Assembly (NCBI GenBank): GCA_002408725.1
Contig: DHTR01000055.1
Span: 3,964 to 22,067 of the forward strand
DNA: 18,104 nt
Origin: Pelotomaculum sp. UBA5255
GTDB taxonomy: Bacteria; Bacillota; Desulfotomaculia; Desulfotomaculales; Pelotomaculaceae
Reading direction: 5' to 3'
Positions within the stretch are counted from its first letter, which is position 1. Every line of letters begins with the position of its first letter. The notes beneath the pieces are model-generated. The model saw only the letters and a program-made list of their open reading frames with translations, did not search any database and was not told the DNA's origin. Position numbers and translations under genes: made by a program. Below are positions 1 to 7,699 of the stretch, one piece after another.

Positions 1-863
1 TCCAACCCGAAAGCCCTGACAGCTTGCTGAAAGCCGGCGGCCTTCTGGATTAGACCCAGTCTGGCAAAAGTTGTGTTACAGGAAACCGCAAGCGCTTTTT
101 TCAAATCGACTTCCCCGTGTGCTGCCAGGTCAGTGAGCTTGTATCCCTCAACTTCCAAGAAGCCCGGACAGCTGAAGATCATCGTGGACAGGCCCGGGTC
201 GACAGCCAGCGCGCCTGCGGCGGTGACCACTTTAAATATGGAACCGGGTGGATAGGCGCCCTGGGTGGCCCGGTTCAGCAGGGGAGAAGACGGATTCTGC
301 AGCAGTCCCGACCAGATTTCGTCCAGCCGGTTGGGGTTGTAACTGGGGCTGGATACCATGGCTCGAATGGCGCCGGTTCTGGTATCCAACAAAACCACGG
401 CGCCCCGCCGGCTTCCCAGCAGGTCCATGGCCAGGTCTTGAAGCCCGGCATCAATTGTGAGAAAAACATTGCCGCCTGCCTGTTCCCTGCCAAGGAGCCG
501 GTTGATCAAGTTGCGGATGCGATCGGTATCTTCTAGCCCCAGAAGATAGCGGTCATAAGCAGACTCAAGCCCCGTCCTGCCGTACCGCTCCGAAACGTAG
601 CCCACCAGATGGGCCGCACTGACCCCTTTCGGATAAACACGCTGCCCCTGATTCCCCTCGTACTCGGTTTTGGCCAGAGCGACTCCTCTTACGTCATAGA
701 TCGTACCCCGCCTGATCTGGGTCTCCAGTTCGTAAAAACGGCGGTTGTAAGGATTGGCCGCCAGCACAGGACCCCTGATTAGCTGAAGGTAGGAAAGGTA
801 AACGACCAGAATTATGAACAGCCCCAGAAGCAGGTAGCTTAATTTTAAAATATTTTGTTTCAT
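1..863 (-). CDS. Class B penicillin-binding protein (transpeptidase), 3' end cut by window edge
   Basis: Peptidoglycan transpeptidase of the PbpA/FtsI type, cross-linking wall peptides outside the membrane as partner of a SEDS glycosyltransferase. About 287 N-terminal residues are visible. Residues 7-27 form one membrane anchor. The pedestal motif RGTIYDVRG is at 52-60. The catalytic SxxK motif is PPGSIFK (Ser208, Lys211), and the second motif is SCN at 261-263. The KTG motif would lie beyond position 1, so completeness cannot be judged. The ATG start overlaps the stop of the upstream FtsW/RodA gene in an ATGA (860-863), with AGGA six bases before it, indicating translational coupling. Neighbourhood and short pedestal resemble actinobacterial PbpA. 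The other reading is a sporulation or division PBP (SpoVD/FtsI), but those usually start with a longer pedestal region. Confidence 0.9.
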   Translation of the reverse strand, partial: MKQNILKLSYLLLGLFIILVVYLSYLQLIRGPVLAANPYNRRFYELETQIRRGTIYDVRGVALAKTEYEGNQGQRVYPKGVSAAHLVGYVSERYGRTGLESAYDRYLLGLEDTDRIRNLINRLLGREQAGGNVFLTIDAGLQDLAMDLLGSRRGAVVLLDTRTGAIRAMVSSPSYNPNRLDEIWSGLLQNPSSPLLNRATQGAYPPGSIFKVVTAAGALAVDPGLSTMIFSCPGFLEVEGYKLTDLAAHGEVDLKKALAVSCNTTFARLGLIQKAAGFQQAVRAFGL

Positions 864-2176
864 GGGCTGTCCTGTGCCTCATTCGAAATATTTAGCAATA
901 AACCCAAGAGAATAAAGTTGGCAACCAGAGAACTGCCGCCGTAACTCATGAAAGGCAGTGTTACACCGGTCAGCGGCAAAAGTTTGGTCACCCCTGCCAG
1001 GATAATGAAAGCCTGCAGCCCCAGCAGGGCAGTGAGGCCGGAAGCCGCCAGCGCGGCAAAGTCATCTTTTGAATGGAGGGCCGTTTTTAATCCCCTGTAA
1101 ATTATGATCATGAATAAGACAATGATGCCCGCGCCACCAACCAGGCCCAACTCTTCACAGAAAGCGGAAAAAATAATGTCGGTGTGAACAGCGGGAATAA
1201 ATTCAGGATAGCCCTGCCCAAGTCCTGTTCCAAAAAGCCCGCCAGAGCCGATAGCAAAAAGGGACTGGGCTACCTGGTAACCCGTTGTATCAATATAAGA
1301 CCATGGATCCAGCCAAATCTCTACCCTCGCACGCACGTGACCAAACAAATAATAGCTGGCGGTTGCTCCGGCCCCAAAAAGCCCCAGCCCAAAAAGCGTG
1401 TACAGCACACGGGAAGTAGCAATGTAGACCATGGCCAGAAAGGTGCAAAAATAAATCAGGGCGGTGCCCAGATCCTTTTGAAAGACGAGCAGCAGCAGCG
1501 AAACACCCCACATAGCCACCAGCGGAAACCACTCCTGCGGACCTGGAAGCGCAAGTCCGCCCAGATTTCTCGTACCGGCAGTCAGAACAGCCCTGTTTTC
1601 AGCAAGAAAACTAGCCAGGAAGAGAACCACCAAAATCTTCACAAATTCGGAAGGCTGTAAATAAAAGACGCCAAAGTCCAGCCAGCTTTTTGCTCCTCCC
1701 TGCTCCCTGCCGAAAAAAATAGGCAGAATCAAGGCAATTAACCCTGCCAGGGCGTACAGGTACTTATAATCGCTTAAAAAACGAAAATTAATTAAGAGCC
1801 GGGTGGTCAGGACCAGCACCAGGAGACCGATTAAAAGCCAGACAAATTGGCGCAGTCCGTAGGCTGGGTTCAGCCTGAACAAAAAAACCAGCCCGGTAGC
1901 CGAGAGGACAGCAACAACCGGCAGTAAAAAGACGTCCCCCTTGTATCCGCTCCATTTCCAGTAAAAATGAACCACGAAAAAAGCTGCTGTGACCGCTAGC
2001 CCGGCGGGAAGGGCCTGGCGGGCGGCCGTCCCCGGTCCGAGGTAAAGCACCAGCGTCCCGGCCAGCATGTAAACCCCGACAAGCAGGAGAAGGTTTTGCT
2101 CCACTCTCCGGGCCCCGGCCACCACCCTTTTGGACTTGTCCGGCCTGCCTCCCAGTTTGTGCGTCCCGGGATTCAT
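860..2176 (-). CDS. FtsW/RodA/SpoVE-family (SEDS) peptidoglycan glycosyltransferase
   Basis: Multi-pass membrane enzyme that polymerises lipid II into glycan strands, working with the class B PBP encoded directly after it. The 438-residue product has about ten hydrophobic segments. It carries the SEDS signatures LQPSEFVKI (about 173-181), KDLG with the presumed catalytic Asp235, and a C-terminal PLTGVTLPFMSYGGSS motif (401-416). I chose the ATG at 2176 because GGAGG (2185-2189) lies eight bases upstream. A longer frame back to a GTG at 2263 has no usable ribosome site and adds a non-family N-terminus. The first 25 residues are basic and cytoplasmic. The sequence cannot separate FtsW from RodA. 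Gene order (PP2C, SEDS, PBP) matches actinobacterial pstP-rodA-pbpA, so an elongation role is inferred. Confidence 0.93.
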   Translation of the reverse strand: MNPGTHKLGGRPDKSKRVVAGARRVEQNLLLLVGVYMLAGTLVLYLGPGTAARQALPAGLAVTAAFFVVHFYWKWSGYKGDVFLLPVVAVLSATGLVFLFRLNPAYGLRQFVWLLIGLLVLVLTTRLLINFRFLSDYKYLYALAGLIALILPIFFGREQGGAKSWLDFGVFYLQPSEFVKILVVLFLASFLAENRAVLTAGTRNLGGLALPGPQEWFPLVAMWGVSLLLLVFQKDLGTALIYFCTFLAMVYIATSRVLYTLFGLGLFGAGATASYYLFGHVRARVEIWLDPWSYIDTTGYQVAQSLFAIGSGGLFGTGLGQGYPEFIPAVHTDIIFSAFCEELGLVGGAGIIVLFMIIIYRGLKTALHSKDDFAALAASGLTALLGLQAFIILAGVTKLLPLTGVTLPFMSYGGSSLVANFILLGLLLNISNEAQDSP

Positions 2177-2184
2177 GCAAAAGA

Positions 2185-2189
2185 CCTCC
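2185..2189 (-). promoter_or_regulatory. Ribosome binding site fixing the FtsW/RodA start
   Basis: GGAGG on the minus strand, eight bases before the ATG at 2176. It argues against the longer upstream reading frame. Confidence 0.8.
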
Positions 2190-2322
2190 ATAAATAATTT
2201 ATACGGCAAAAAGACCTTTTTTCGAGGTAATGGGACAAATTTCTTCAAATTTATTTGATACACCTTTAATCAATTGGTGGAACCTGCAAATAGTTTAATT
2301 CTTGAACCAACAATACCGCCTG

Positions 2323-3036
2323 TCAGCACTCGACCAGGATCATCGTAATATTATCCGAACCCCCACAAGCCAGTGCCCTGGCCAGAAGGCTTTGCACGGC
2401 TAGATCAAGGTCCGGTGCAGCGCTAATCGCCAGCAGGAGCTCTTCAGGCCGCAGGTAAACCGTTAGCCCATCTGTGCAGAGCAGGATTAAGTCACCCGGG
2501 TTGACCTGTGCGCGGTACAGATCGACTTTAAGTGACCGTTCTGTTCCCAGTGCCCTGGTCAGGACATTGCGCTGCGGGTGTGTAAAAGCCTGCTCCTCGG
2601 TAATACCGCCTTTTTTCACCAGTTCCTGCACCAGCGAGTGATCCTCTGTCAGACGCGCGATCACGCCGTCCCGGAGCAGATAAGCGCGGCTGTCCCCAAC
2701 CTGGGCCACAAAGAGTTCCTGTTCCCGCTTTAGGCACGCGGTTATGGTTGTACCCATCCCCGCCCATTCCGGGTTGTGCCCGGACATTTCAAAAATATAC
2801 CGATTTGCTTCCTGGACACAGTCTACCAGGGCCTTTTCGGGCGGCGCTCCGCCGGCAAGCCTGCTCCCCAGTTCCCGCTCCAGGATCCGAAGAGCCACGC
2901 TGCTGGCAACCTCCCCGGCCCGGTGGCCACCCATTCCGTCTGCTACTGCAAACAGCCCTACCTTCGGCGAGATACACAAACTGTCTTCGTTCAATGCACG
3001 AACCAGTCCAACATTAGATGTTTGAGCCCACCTCAT
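2323..3036 (-). CDS. prpC: PP2C-type serine/threonine protein phosphatase (PrpC/PstP/Stp)
   Basis: Cytosolic metal-dependent phosphatase that reverses phosphorylation by a PrkC/PknB-type kinase. The 237 residues are a bare catalytic domain, like B. subtilis PrpC, with no C-terminal membrane anchor like that of mycobacterial PstP. All PP2C motifs are visible: NED (16-18), DGMGG (33-37), GDSRAYL (114-120), TDG (188-190) and the terminal GGSDNITMI with Asp228 and Asn229. The ATG start has GAGG seven bases upstream and lies inside the 3' end of fhaB (23-base overlap), so the two are probably coupled. In Bacillus this gene is followed at once by prkC. Here the SEDS and PBP genes come next, so the kinase is expected beyond the left edge. 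Confidence 0.96.
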   Translation of the reverse strand: MRWAQTSNVGLVRALNEDSLCISPKVGLFAVADGMGGHRAGEVASSVALRILERELGSRLAGGAPPEKALVDCVQEANRYIFEMSGHNPEWAGMGTTITACLKREQELFVAQVGDSRAYLLRDGVIARLTEDHSLVQELVKKGGITEEQAFTHPQRNVLTRALGTERSLKVDLYRAQVNPGDLILLCTDGLTVYLRPEELLLAISAAPDLDLAVQSLLARALACGGSDNITMILVEC

Positions 3037-3511
3037 ACCCCCACCTCACAAACTGAAAAGTAATGCCGCCAATTTTGATTCTGTCGGCATTTGCCAGAAC
3101 GGTCGGCTTTGCAACCAGGACCCCGTTCAAAAAGGTGCCATTGGTACTTTTTAAATCCTCCAGCCAATACTGCTCCTCTTTTAAATACAACCGGGCATGC
3201 CGGGTAGAAGCAAAAGAGTCCCTGATTATGATATCGCTTTCCTCACTTCGGCCGATGATCATTTCACTGTAAACACCGAATGAGTCGCCAGGCTGAAGAT
3301 CTGGCGTGGAAGTTTCCAGAACGGTCATTGAAAAGGTCGGCATTTCAAGGAAAGAACTTTTATTTTCCCGGAGTCTGGCGGGCAACCCTGCATCTTGCTG
3401 TTCCCGGGGGAATTGGAGGTCGCCAACCATCCATTTAACCAGCCTGAAGATGAAAAGGAGCAATAGCAGTAAAAATATGTATCTTAAAACCATAAGCGCT
3501 ATGCCAACCAA
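3014..3511 (-). CDS. fhaB: Membrane-anchored FHA-domain protein (FhaB-like)
   Basis: Phosphothreonine-binding protein, 165 residues. One membrane segment lies at about 5-29, followed by a basic/polar linker and an FHA domain at about 77-155 with IIGRSEESDI, STRHA and STNGTFLNG as the phosphopeptide-binding loops. Start: the TTG at 3511 has AAGGTGG (3520-3526) eight bases upstream, whereas the ATG at 3493 has no ribosome site. The gene begins three bases after fhaA and overlaps the phosphatase gene. The architecture and position equal mycobacterial FhaB (FipA), which links Ser/Thr kinase signalling to the wall and division machinery. The same role here is inference. The short Thr-rich N-terminal phosphorylation motif known from the mycobacterial protein is not obvious. 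Confidence 0.9.
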   Translation of the reverse strand: MVGIALMVLRYIFLLLLLLFIFRLVKWMVGDLQFPREQQDAGLPARLRENKSSFLEMPTFSMTVLETSTPDLQPGDSFGVYSEMIIGRSEESDIIIRDSFASTRHARLYLKEEQYWLEDLKSTNGTFLNGVLVAKPTVLANADRIKIGGITFQFVRWGYEVGSNI

Positions 3512-3514
3512 ATT

Positions 3515-4273
3515 TTATTCCACCTTAAAGGTGCAGACTGTTGTCCCAAGGGTTAACACGTCCCCTGGCTCAAGCACCTTTGTCGTTATTTTAACACCGT
3601 TCACCCGGGTGCCGTTTGTGCTCCCAAGATCCTGAACGGTGTAGCGGCCCCGGTGCAGTTCCAGGCGGGCGTGGCGACGGGAAACGCTGGTGTCGTTGAG
3701 GATGATCTGACACCCCTCGCGGCGCCCTATAAGAATGGTGATTTCGCCTAAAGGAAAGGTTTTCCCTTGATCGGGGCCGGCGTCAACTTCAAGAATCCCG
3801 TATACCAGTGGCGCAGCATCTGCCAGGACGATGTCCTTTACTGGAAAAAAACGCTGGGTATGCTCAATATCCCTGTCTAGCGCGGTGGGTTCCTCAAGAG
3901 AAGGCACCTCGCTAAAACCGGATTCCAGTCTGATCATGCCTTCGTCCAGGCTTTCATCCTGGGTAAAACTTACCGATGGCGCGCCTGAAAGAGTATATTT
4001 CTTTTCTTTTGCCTTTTGCCTGATATACTCCTGCAGTTCCTCGGAGAGCAGCGTTCCAAAAGCGGAAATCTTCTCCCACTCGGAAGGATTGAGGTGGACC
4101 ATGTACTGATTGGGAACATAAATATGATTGATGCTGACGCGTCTGCAATTCCTCATCTCTCTGGCCAGTCGCTTGGCAATTTCCACGGGCTGAACACGCC
4201 CGCCAAAGGTATCCTTGAAAAAGCCCTCGATGTACTTTTCCAAACTTCCTTCCAGTCCTGATAACACACCCAT
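3515..4273 (-). CDS. fhaA: DUF3662 + FHA domain protein (FhaA-like)
   Basis: Cytosolic phosphothreonine-binding protein of 252 residues. Residues 1-115 resemble the DUF3662 (FhaA N-terminal) domain, including FFKDTFGGRVQPVEIAKRL. An acidic linker (about 105-150) follows, then a C-terminal FHA domain at about 180-250 with GR (183-184), SRRH (198-201) and STNGTRVNG (218-226). The ATG at 4273 has GGAGG (4282-4286) eight bases upstream. A longer frame back to 4324 lacks a site and homologous sequence. Mycobacterial FhaA is much longer because of a repetitive linker. Here the linker is short and holds a Thr-Gln (139-140) that could be a kinase target (speculative). FhaA in mycobacteria binds the phosphorylated MviN pseudokinase domain; no such partner is in this window. 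Confidence 0.9.
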   Translation of the reverse strand: MGVLSGLEGSLEKYIEGFFKDTFGGRVQPVEIAKRLAREMRNCRRVSINHIYVPNQYMVHLNPSEWEKISAFGTLLSEELQEYIRQKAKEKKYTLSGAPSVSFTQDESLDEGMIRLESGFSEVPSLEEPTALDRDIEHTQRFFPVKDIVLADAAPLVYGILEVDAGPDQGKTFPLGEITILIGRREGCQIILNDTSVSRRHARLELHRGRYTVQDLGSTNGTRVNGVKITTKVLEPGDVLTLGTTVCTFKVE

Positions 4274-4281
4274 GAATCTCA

Positions 4282-4286
4282 CCTCC
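4282..4286 (-). promoter_or_regulatory. Ribosome binding site fixing the fhaA start
   Basis: GGAGG, part of GGGAGGTGA on the minus strand, eight bases before the ATG at 4273. It lies in the 53-base rlmN-fhaA gap. Confidence 0.75.
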
Positions 4287-4326
4287 CAATTGGTCTGTTG
4301 ATGATCTGTCACTAATACGCTCAACT

Positions 4327-5415
4327 CTATAAAGGTTTACCGGGTTCATCATGCAACCTGCCCGGAAAAACGCCACAGCCTTCAGGGTAGACTCTTCGCC
4401 TCAACTGACCGCAAGCCGCATCGATATCCGCACCCAACTCCCGCCTCACAGTAGCGGCTATACCATGCTTTTCAACAAGCCGCTTAAAGCATTCAACCCG
4501 TTCCCGGGAAGGCGGAGCAATCCCTCTTTCAATTACCGGGTTGGCAGGGATCAAGTTGACATGGCTGAGCATCCCGGACAACAGTCGCCCCAACTCCGAG
4601 GCGTGCTCATTGCGGTCATTTACACCTTCGATCAAGGCGTACTCGAAAGTAATCCGCCTCCCCGTTTCACGGGCGTAATCCCTACAGGCGGACATCAGCT
4701 CGGCTATAGGATATTTTTTATTCACGGGCACCAGGGTGTCCCTGAGCGGATCATTCGGCGCATGCAGTGACACCGCTAGAGTCAGTGGAAGCCTTTCGGC
4801 TGCCAACTTCCTGATCCGTGGAACCAGGCCGCAGGTTGAGATCGTAATATGGCGAAGCCCGATCTTCAGACCATAGGGAGCTGTAATCTGCTTGATCAAG
4901 GCAAGGGTGGCGTCATAGTTGTCCAGGGGCTCCCCGGCGCCCATCAGGACCAGGTGACCGACCCTCTTCCCGGTATCTTTCTGGATCCCGAGAACCTGGT
5001 CGTACATTTCCCCCGAACTGAGGTTTCGCACAAGTCCTTCCAGGCCGGAGGCGCAGAGCCGGCAACCCATCCGGCAACCCACCTGCGTTGAAATACACGC
5101 GGAATGGCCGTAATTATGCTTCATGAAAACACTTTCTACCACCTGTCCGTCATCCAGGCCGAACAGGTACTTAATCGTGTCTCCCCGCTTTGACGTGCTT
5201 CTGGCCAGTATTTTCGGATGACTGATCCAGGCTACGGCAGCCAGGCGTTCTCTAAGGTCCAGGGAGAGATCGGTCATTTCCCGAAAAGAATCCGCCCCTT
5301 TTTGAAAGATCCATTCGGCAACCTGCCGGGCCCTGTACTTTTTAGCGCCCAGACGGCTCAAAAAAAGCTCAAGTTCGGATAGGGTCAGGTCCTTTAAATT
5401 AATCTTGTCGGGCAC
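4327..5415 (-). CDS. rlmN: Dual-specificity 23S rRNA (A2503-C2)/tRNA methyltransferase RlmN
   Basis: Radical-SAM enzyme methylating C2 of A2503 in 23S rRNA and A37 in some tRNAs. The 362 residues match the family length. The iron-sulfur motif CRMGCRLC gives Cys114, Cys118 and Cys121. The two catalytic cysteines are also present: Cys107 in CISTQVGC and Cys335 in DIDAACGQL. The GAGEP motif (160-164) for SAM binding is seen. The start is GTG at 5415, overlapping the 3' end of rsmB by 17 bases, with AAGG eleven bases upstream (rather distant). The order rsmB-rlmN is the usual Firmicute one. In Bacillus the next gene is prpC, while here two FHA genes intervene. Confidence 0.97.
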   Translation of the reverse strand: MPDKINLKDLTLSELELFLSRLGAKKYRARQVAEWIFQKGADSFREMTDLSLDLRERLAAVAWISHPKILARSTSKRGDTIKYLFGLDDGQVVESVFMKHNYGHSACISTQVGCRMGCRLCASGLEGLVRNLSSGEMYDQVLGIQKDTGKRVGHLVLMGAGEPLDNYDATLALIKQITAPYGLKIGLRHITISTCGLVPRIRKLAAERLPLTLAVSLHAPNDPLRDTLVPVNKKYPIAELMSACRDYARETGRRITFEYALIEGVNDRNEHASELGRLLSGMLSHVNLIPANPVIERGIAPPSRERVECFKRLVEKHGIAATVRRELGADIDAACGQLRRRVYPEGCGVFPGRLHDEPGKPL

Positions 5416-6820
5416 TTGTAGAAGAACCTTCTTTCCTGATAAAACTATTCTCCATCCTTTTATCCGATCCCTTTTTTCTCATCCGGGCTATGAAAAAGCC
5501 GTCCATTCCATGGAGGTGAGGATAAATCTGTAACTGCCCCCCGGCCAGGGTCCCTTCCTGATCAAGCGCTCCCGGCAGGTATGCGCGTAGGTCCTCCAGG
5601 GCAAAGTCCGGATGGCCGGCAAGAAAGTTCTCCACCTGGCCTGCATTTTCTTCCCGGATCAGAGTGCAGGTGCTATAAACCAGGACACCTCCGTCCCTGA
5701 CACACCGAGAGGCGCCTTCCAGAATCTCTGCCTGGAGCTTTACCAGCGCTGGAAGCTCGTCCGGATTCTTGCGCCAGCGGGCGTCGGGACGACGTTTCAG
5801 GACGCCCAGGCCGGAGCAGGGGGCGTCCACCAGAACGAAATCGGCCAGGTTGTACAGTTCTTCAGGCAACGTTCTGGCATCCCCCGTCCGGCCTTGTACA
5901 ATATCAATCCCCAGGCGAAGACAGTTTTCCTCGATCAACGACAGCTTGTGGGGGTGAATATCCACCCCAAGAATTAACCCGCGGTTTTCCATCAACTGCG
6001 CCAGATGTGTGGTCTTGCCGCCGGGAGCGCTGCAGGCGTCCAGCACAAAGGACCCGGGCGACGGCATTAATGCCCTTCCGGCCAGCATAGAGCTTTCATC
6101 CTGCACTTGAAACAGGCCCTCTCTAAATGACGCTAGTGAGCCCAAAGAATAAAACCCTTCAATTTTTAAGCCTTCGGGGGCATAAACGGTCTCTGAAACC
6201 AACAGTCCTTCCGCTTTTAGCCTTTCAGCCAGATCGGACCGCGTTATTTTCAAGGTATTGGTACGAATCGTGTTGGGAGCAGGCTTATTATTCGCACAAC
6301 ACAGGGCAATGGTTCCCTCCGGACCAAATTCTTCGAGCCAGCGCTTAACCATCCAGGCAGGATGGGAATAACGCAGGGAGATGTGTTCCAAAGGATTTTC
6401 CAACAGCGTAGGGTAGCTAATTTCCCCGCATTGTCGGGAAACGCTGCGTAAAACACCATTTACAAACTTCACGGAACCAGGGTGCCCGTGCTTTCGCGCT
6501 AATTCCGCCCCCTCGTTGCAGGCGGCTGAAGGGGGCACCCTGTCCATAAAGATCAACTGGTACACTCCCAGTCGGAGGATGTTTCGCACTGCTGCCGTCT
6601 GGGATTCCAGGGGTTTTTTGACAAAACGAGCCAGAATCCAGTCCAGGGTATTTAGTGAACGCAGCGTTCCGTACGCAAGTTCCGTGGTAAAAGCCCGGTC
6701 GAGCTTTCCCGGACGGTACTTTTCCAGAATTCGGTGTAAGGCAATGTTGGCATAAGCGCCTTCCTCCTCCACTGCGATGAGGATCCTAAGGGCTAACTCC
6801 CTGGCCGATACCTGGGGCAA
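5399..6820 (-). CDS. rsmB: 16S rRNA (cytosine-967-C5)-methyltransferase RsmB
   Basis: SAM-dependent methyltransferase acting on C967 of 16S rRNA. With the TTG start at 6820 it has 473 residues, close to the family. The N-terminal NusB-like RNA-binding domain (about 1-130) begins SARELALRIL. The catalytic part carries ACSAPGGKTTHLA (262-274), DAPCSGLG with Cys335 and the STCTL motif with Cys385. I chose TTG 6820 because AAGGGTGAT (6825-6833) lies four bases upstream and the family begins there. An in-frame TTG/ATG near 6892-6898 would add 24-26 hydrophobic residues not expected in RsmB. About 100 bases separate it from the preceding DUF116 gene with no clear terminator or promoter. Confidence 0.95.
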   Translation of the reverse strand: MPQVSARELALRILIAVEEEGAYANIALHRILEKYRPGKLDRAFTTELAYGTLRSLNTLDWILARFVKKPLESQTAAVRNILRLGVYQLIFMDRVPPSAACNEGAELARKHGHPGSVKFVNGVLRSVSRQCGEISYPTLLENPLEHISLRYSHPAWMVKRWLEEFGPEGTIALCCANNKPAPNTIRTNTLKITRSDLAERLKAEGLLVSETVYAPEGLKIEGFYSLGSLASFREGLFQVQDESSMLAGRALMPSPGSFVLDACSAPGGKTTHLAQLMENRGLILGVDIHPHKLSLIEENCLRLGIDIVQGRTGDARTLPEELYNLADFVLVDAPCSGLGVLKRRPDARWRKNPDELPALVKLQAEILEGASRCVRDGGVLVYSTCTLIREENAGQVENFLAGHPDFALEDLRAYLPGALDQEGTLAGGQLQIYPHLHGMDGFFIARMRKKGSDKRMENSFIRKEGSSTSARQD

Positions 6821-6824
6821 TAAG

Positions 6825-6833
6825 ATCACCCTT
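6825..6833 (-). promoter_or_regulatory. Ribosome binding site favouring TTG start of rsmB
   Basis: AAGGGTGAT on the minus strand, complementary to the 16S rRNA tail and four bases before TTG 6820. Confidence 0.6.
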
Positions 6834-6919
6834 TCTGGGACAAATTGAACCCATTGTATGAGAATTACACTATCAGGATTTTTGCCAAGCATAATCAATC
6901 TTATTCCCGGGCGTAGAAT

Positions 6920-7699
6920 CTAGTTTTTCTCATGGCCTTTCATAAAAAAAAGAACGGCTTCCTCTACTTTCGGCACTTGAATTTCAGTGTTGAAGCATGG
7001 TCCGAAAGGTCGCTCGTTGGTGACCCCAAGCACCGGAATGGGGTTCGAATCCTGGACCCCACTGGTAAGGTCGCGCTCGCAGGCAACCGCAACAATGGCA
7101 CGGGGACGGTATTCCCGTACAAATTTACGCGCCAGGGTGCCCCCGGTAACCATGCTCATCTGAATTCCATAGTGGTCCCTCAGCTCAAGCAGCTTGCTAA
7201 CAGAACACCTGCCGCAGCGACGGCAGTTCTCAATATCCACCGTAATCTTATGCGGGCAATCACTCCTCTGTAAACAATGTGGGGCAAGCACCAGGATCTG
7301 GGACGGAAGTAGGTTGAAGTGCTTGGACCGGACAAGCTGGTTGTTCACTTCAATAAAAGAGCTTTTGATTCGATCCTGATCAATGCGAAAAACCCCGCCA
7401 AGAGCCAGGGCAATGGGAAAGAATAAATTAATTGCCACACGCATGGGCCCGTGAAGGGCAGTAATATCTTTGGCGTACAGGATGGTCAGAACAATGCCAC
7501 TGATTCCGAACCCGGCCACTACCAACCCACCAATCAGCAACCCCGCCAGGGCCAAAAGCAGAACCTGATCAAAAATCGTACGGGAATTACTTGTGGCCAG
7601 ATACCAGACTGCTACCAGGAGGAGCCCCGCTCCCACAAGGCTGAAAGCTAGAAGACTGACAAACAGCCTTTTTCTAACCGGGAGCAAATCAATGTTCAA
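6920..7699 (-). CDS. DUF116 domain membrane protein with cysteine cluster
   Basis: Function unknown. The 259 residues start with three hydrophobic membrane segments (about 11-34, 46-75, 86-105). A cytosolic domain of the DUF116 type follows, with seven cysteines: 142, 148, 159, 162, 165, 207 and 235. The CRRCGRC spacing (159-165) suggests an iron-sulfur or zinc site; this is inference. VACERDL (206-212) and GPCFNTEI (233-240) are further conserved-looking cysteine segments. The start is TTG, overlapping the fmt stop as TTGA, with GGAGG (7709-7713) nine bases upstream, so it is translated with fmt. Position between fmt and rsmB recurs, to my recollection, in clostridial genomes but not in Bacillus. 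Confidence 0.85.
   Translation of the reverse strand: MNIDLLPVRKRLFVSLLAFSLVGAGLLLVAVWYLATSNSRTIFDQVLLLALAGLLIGGLVVAGFGISGIVLTILYAKDITALHGPMRVAINLFFPIALALGGVFRIDQDRIKSSFIEVNNQLVRSKHFNLLPSQILVLAPHCLQRSDCPHKITVDIENCRRCGRCSVSKLLELRDHYGIQMSMVTGGTLARKFVREYRPRAIVAVACERDLTSGVQDSNPIPVLGVTNERPFGPCFNTEIQVPKVEEAVLFFMKGHEKN

Noticed and set aside
1184..1660. 158-codon open frame on the plus strand
   Set aside because: Lies antisense within the SEDS glycosyltransferase gene; its translation is low in family-like features and mirrors the codon pattern of the real gene.
2177..2263. N-terminal extension of the SEDS protein from a GTG at 2263
   Set aside because: AAAGG abuts the GTG with no spacing, while a good GGAGG site serves the ATG at 2176.
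4351..4770. 139-codon open frame on the plus strand
   Set aside because: Antisense shadow of rlmN, whose catalytic motifs are intact.
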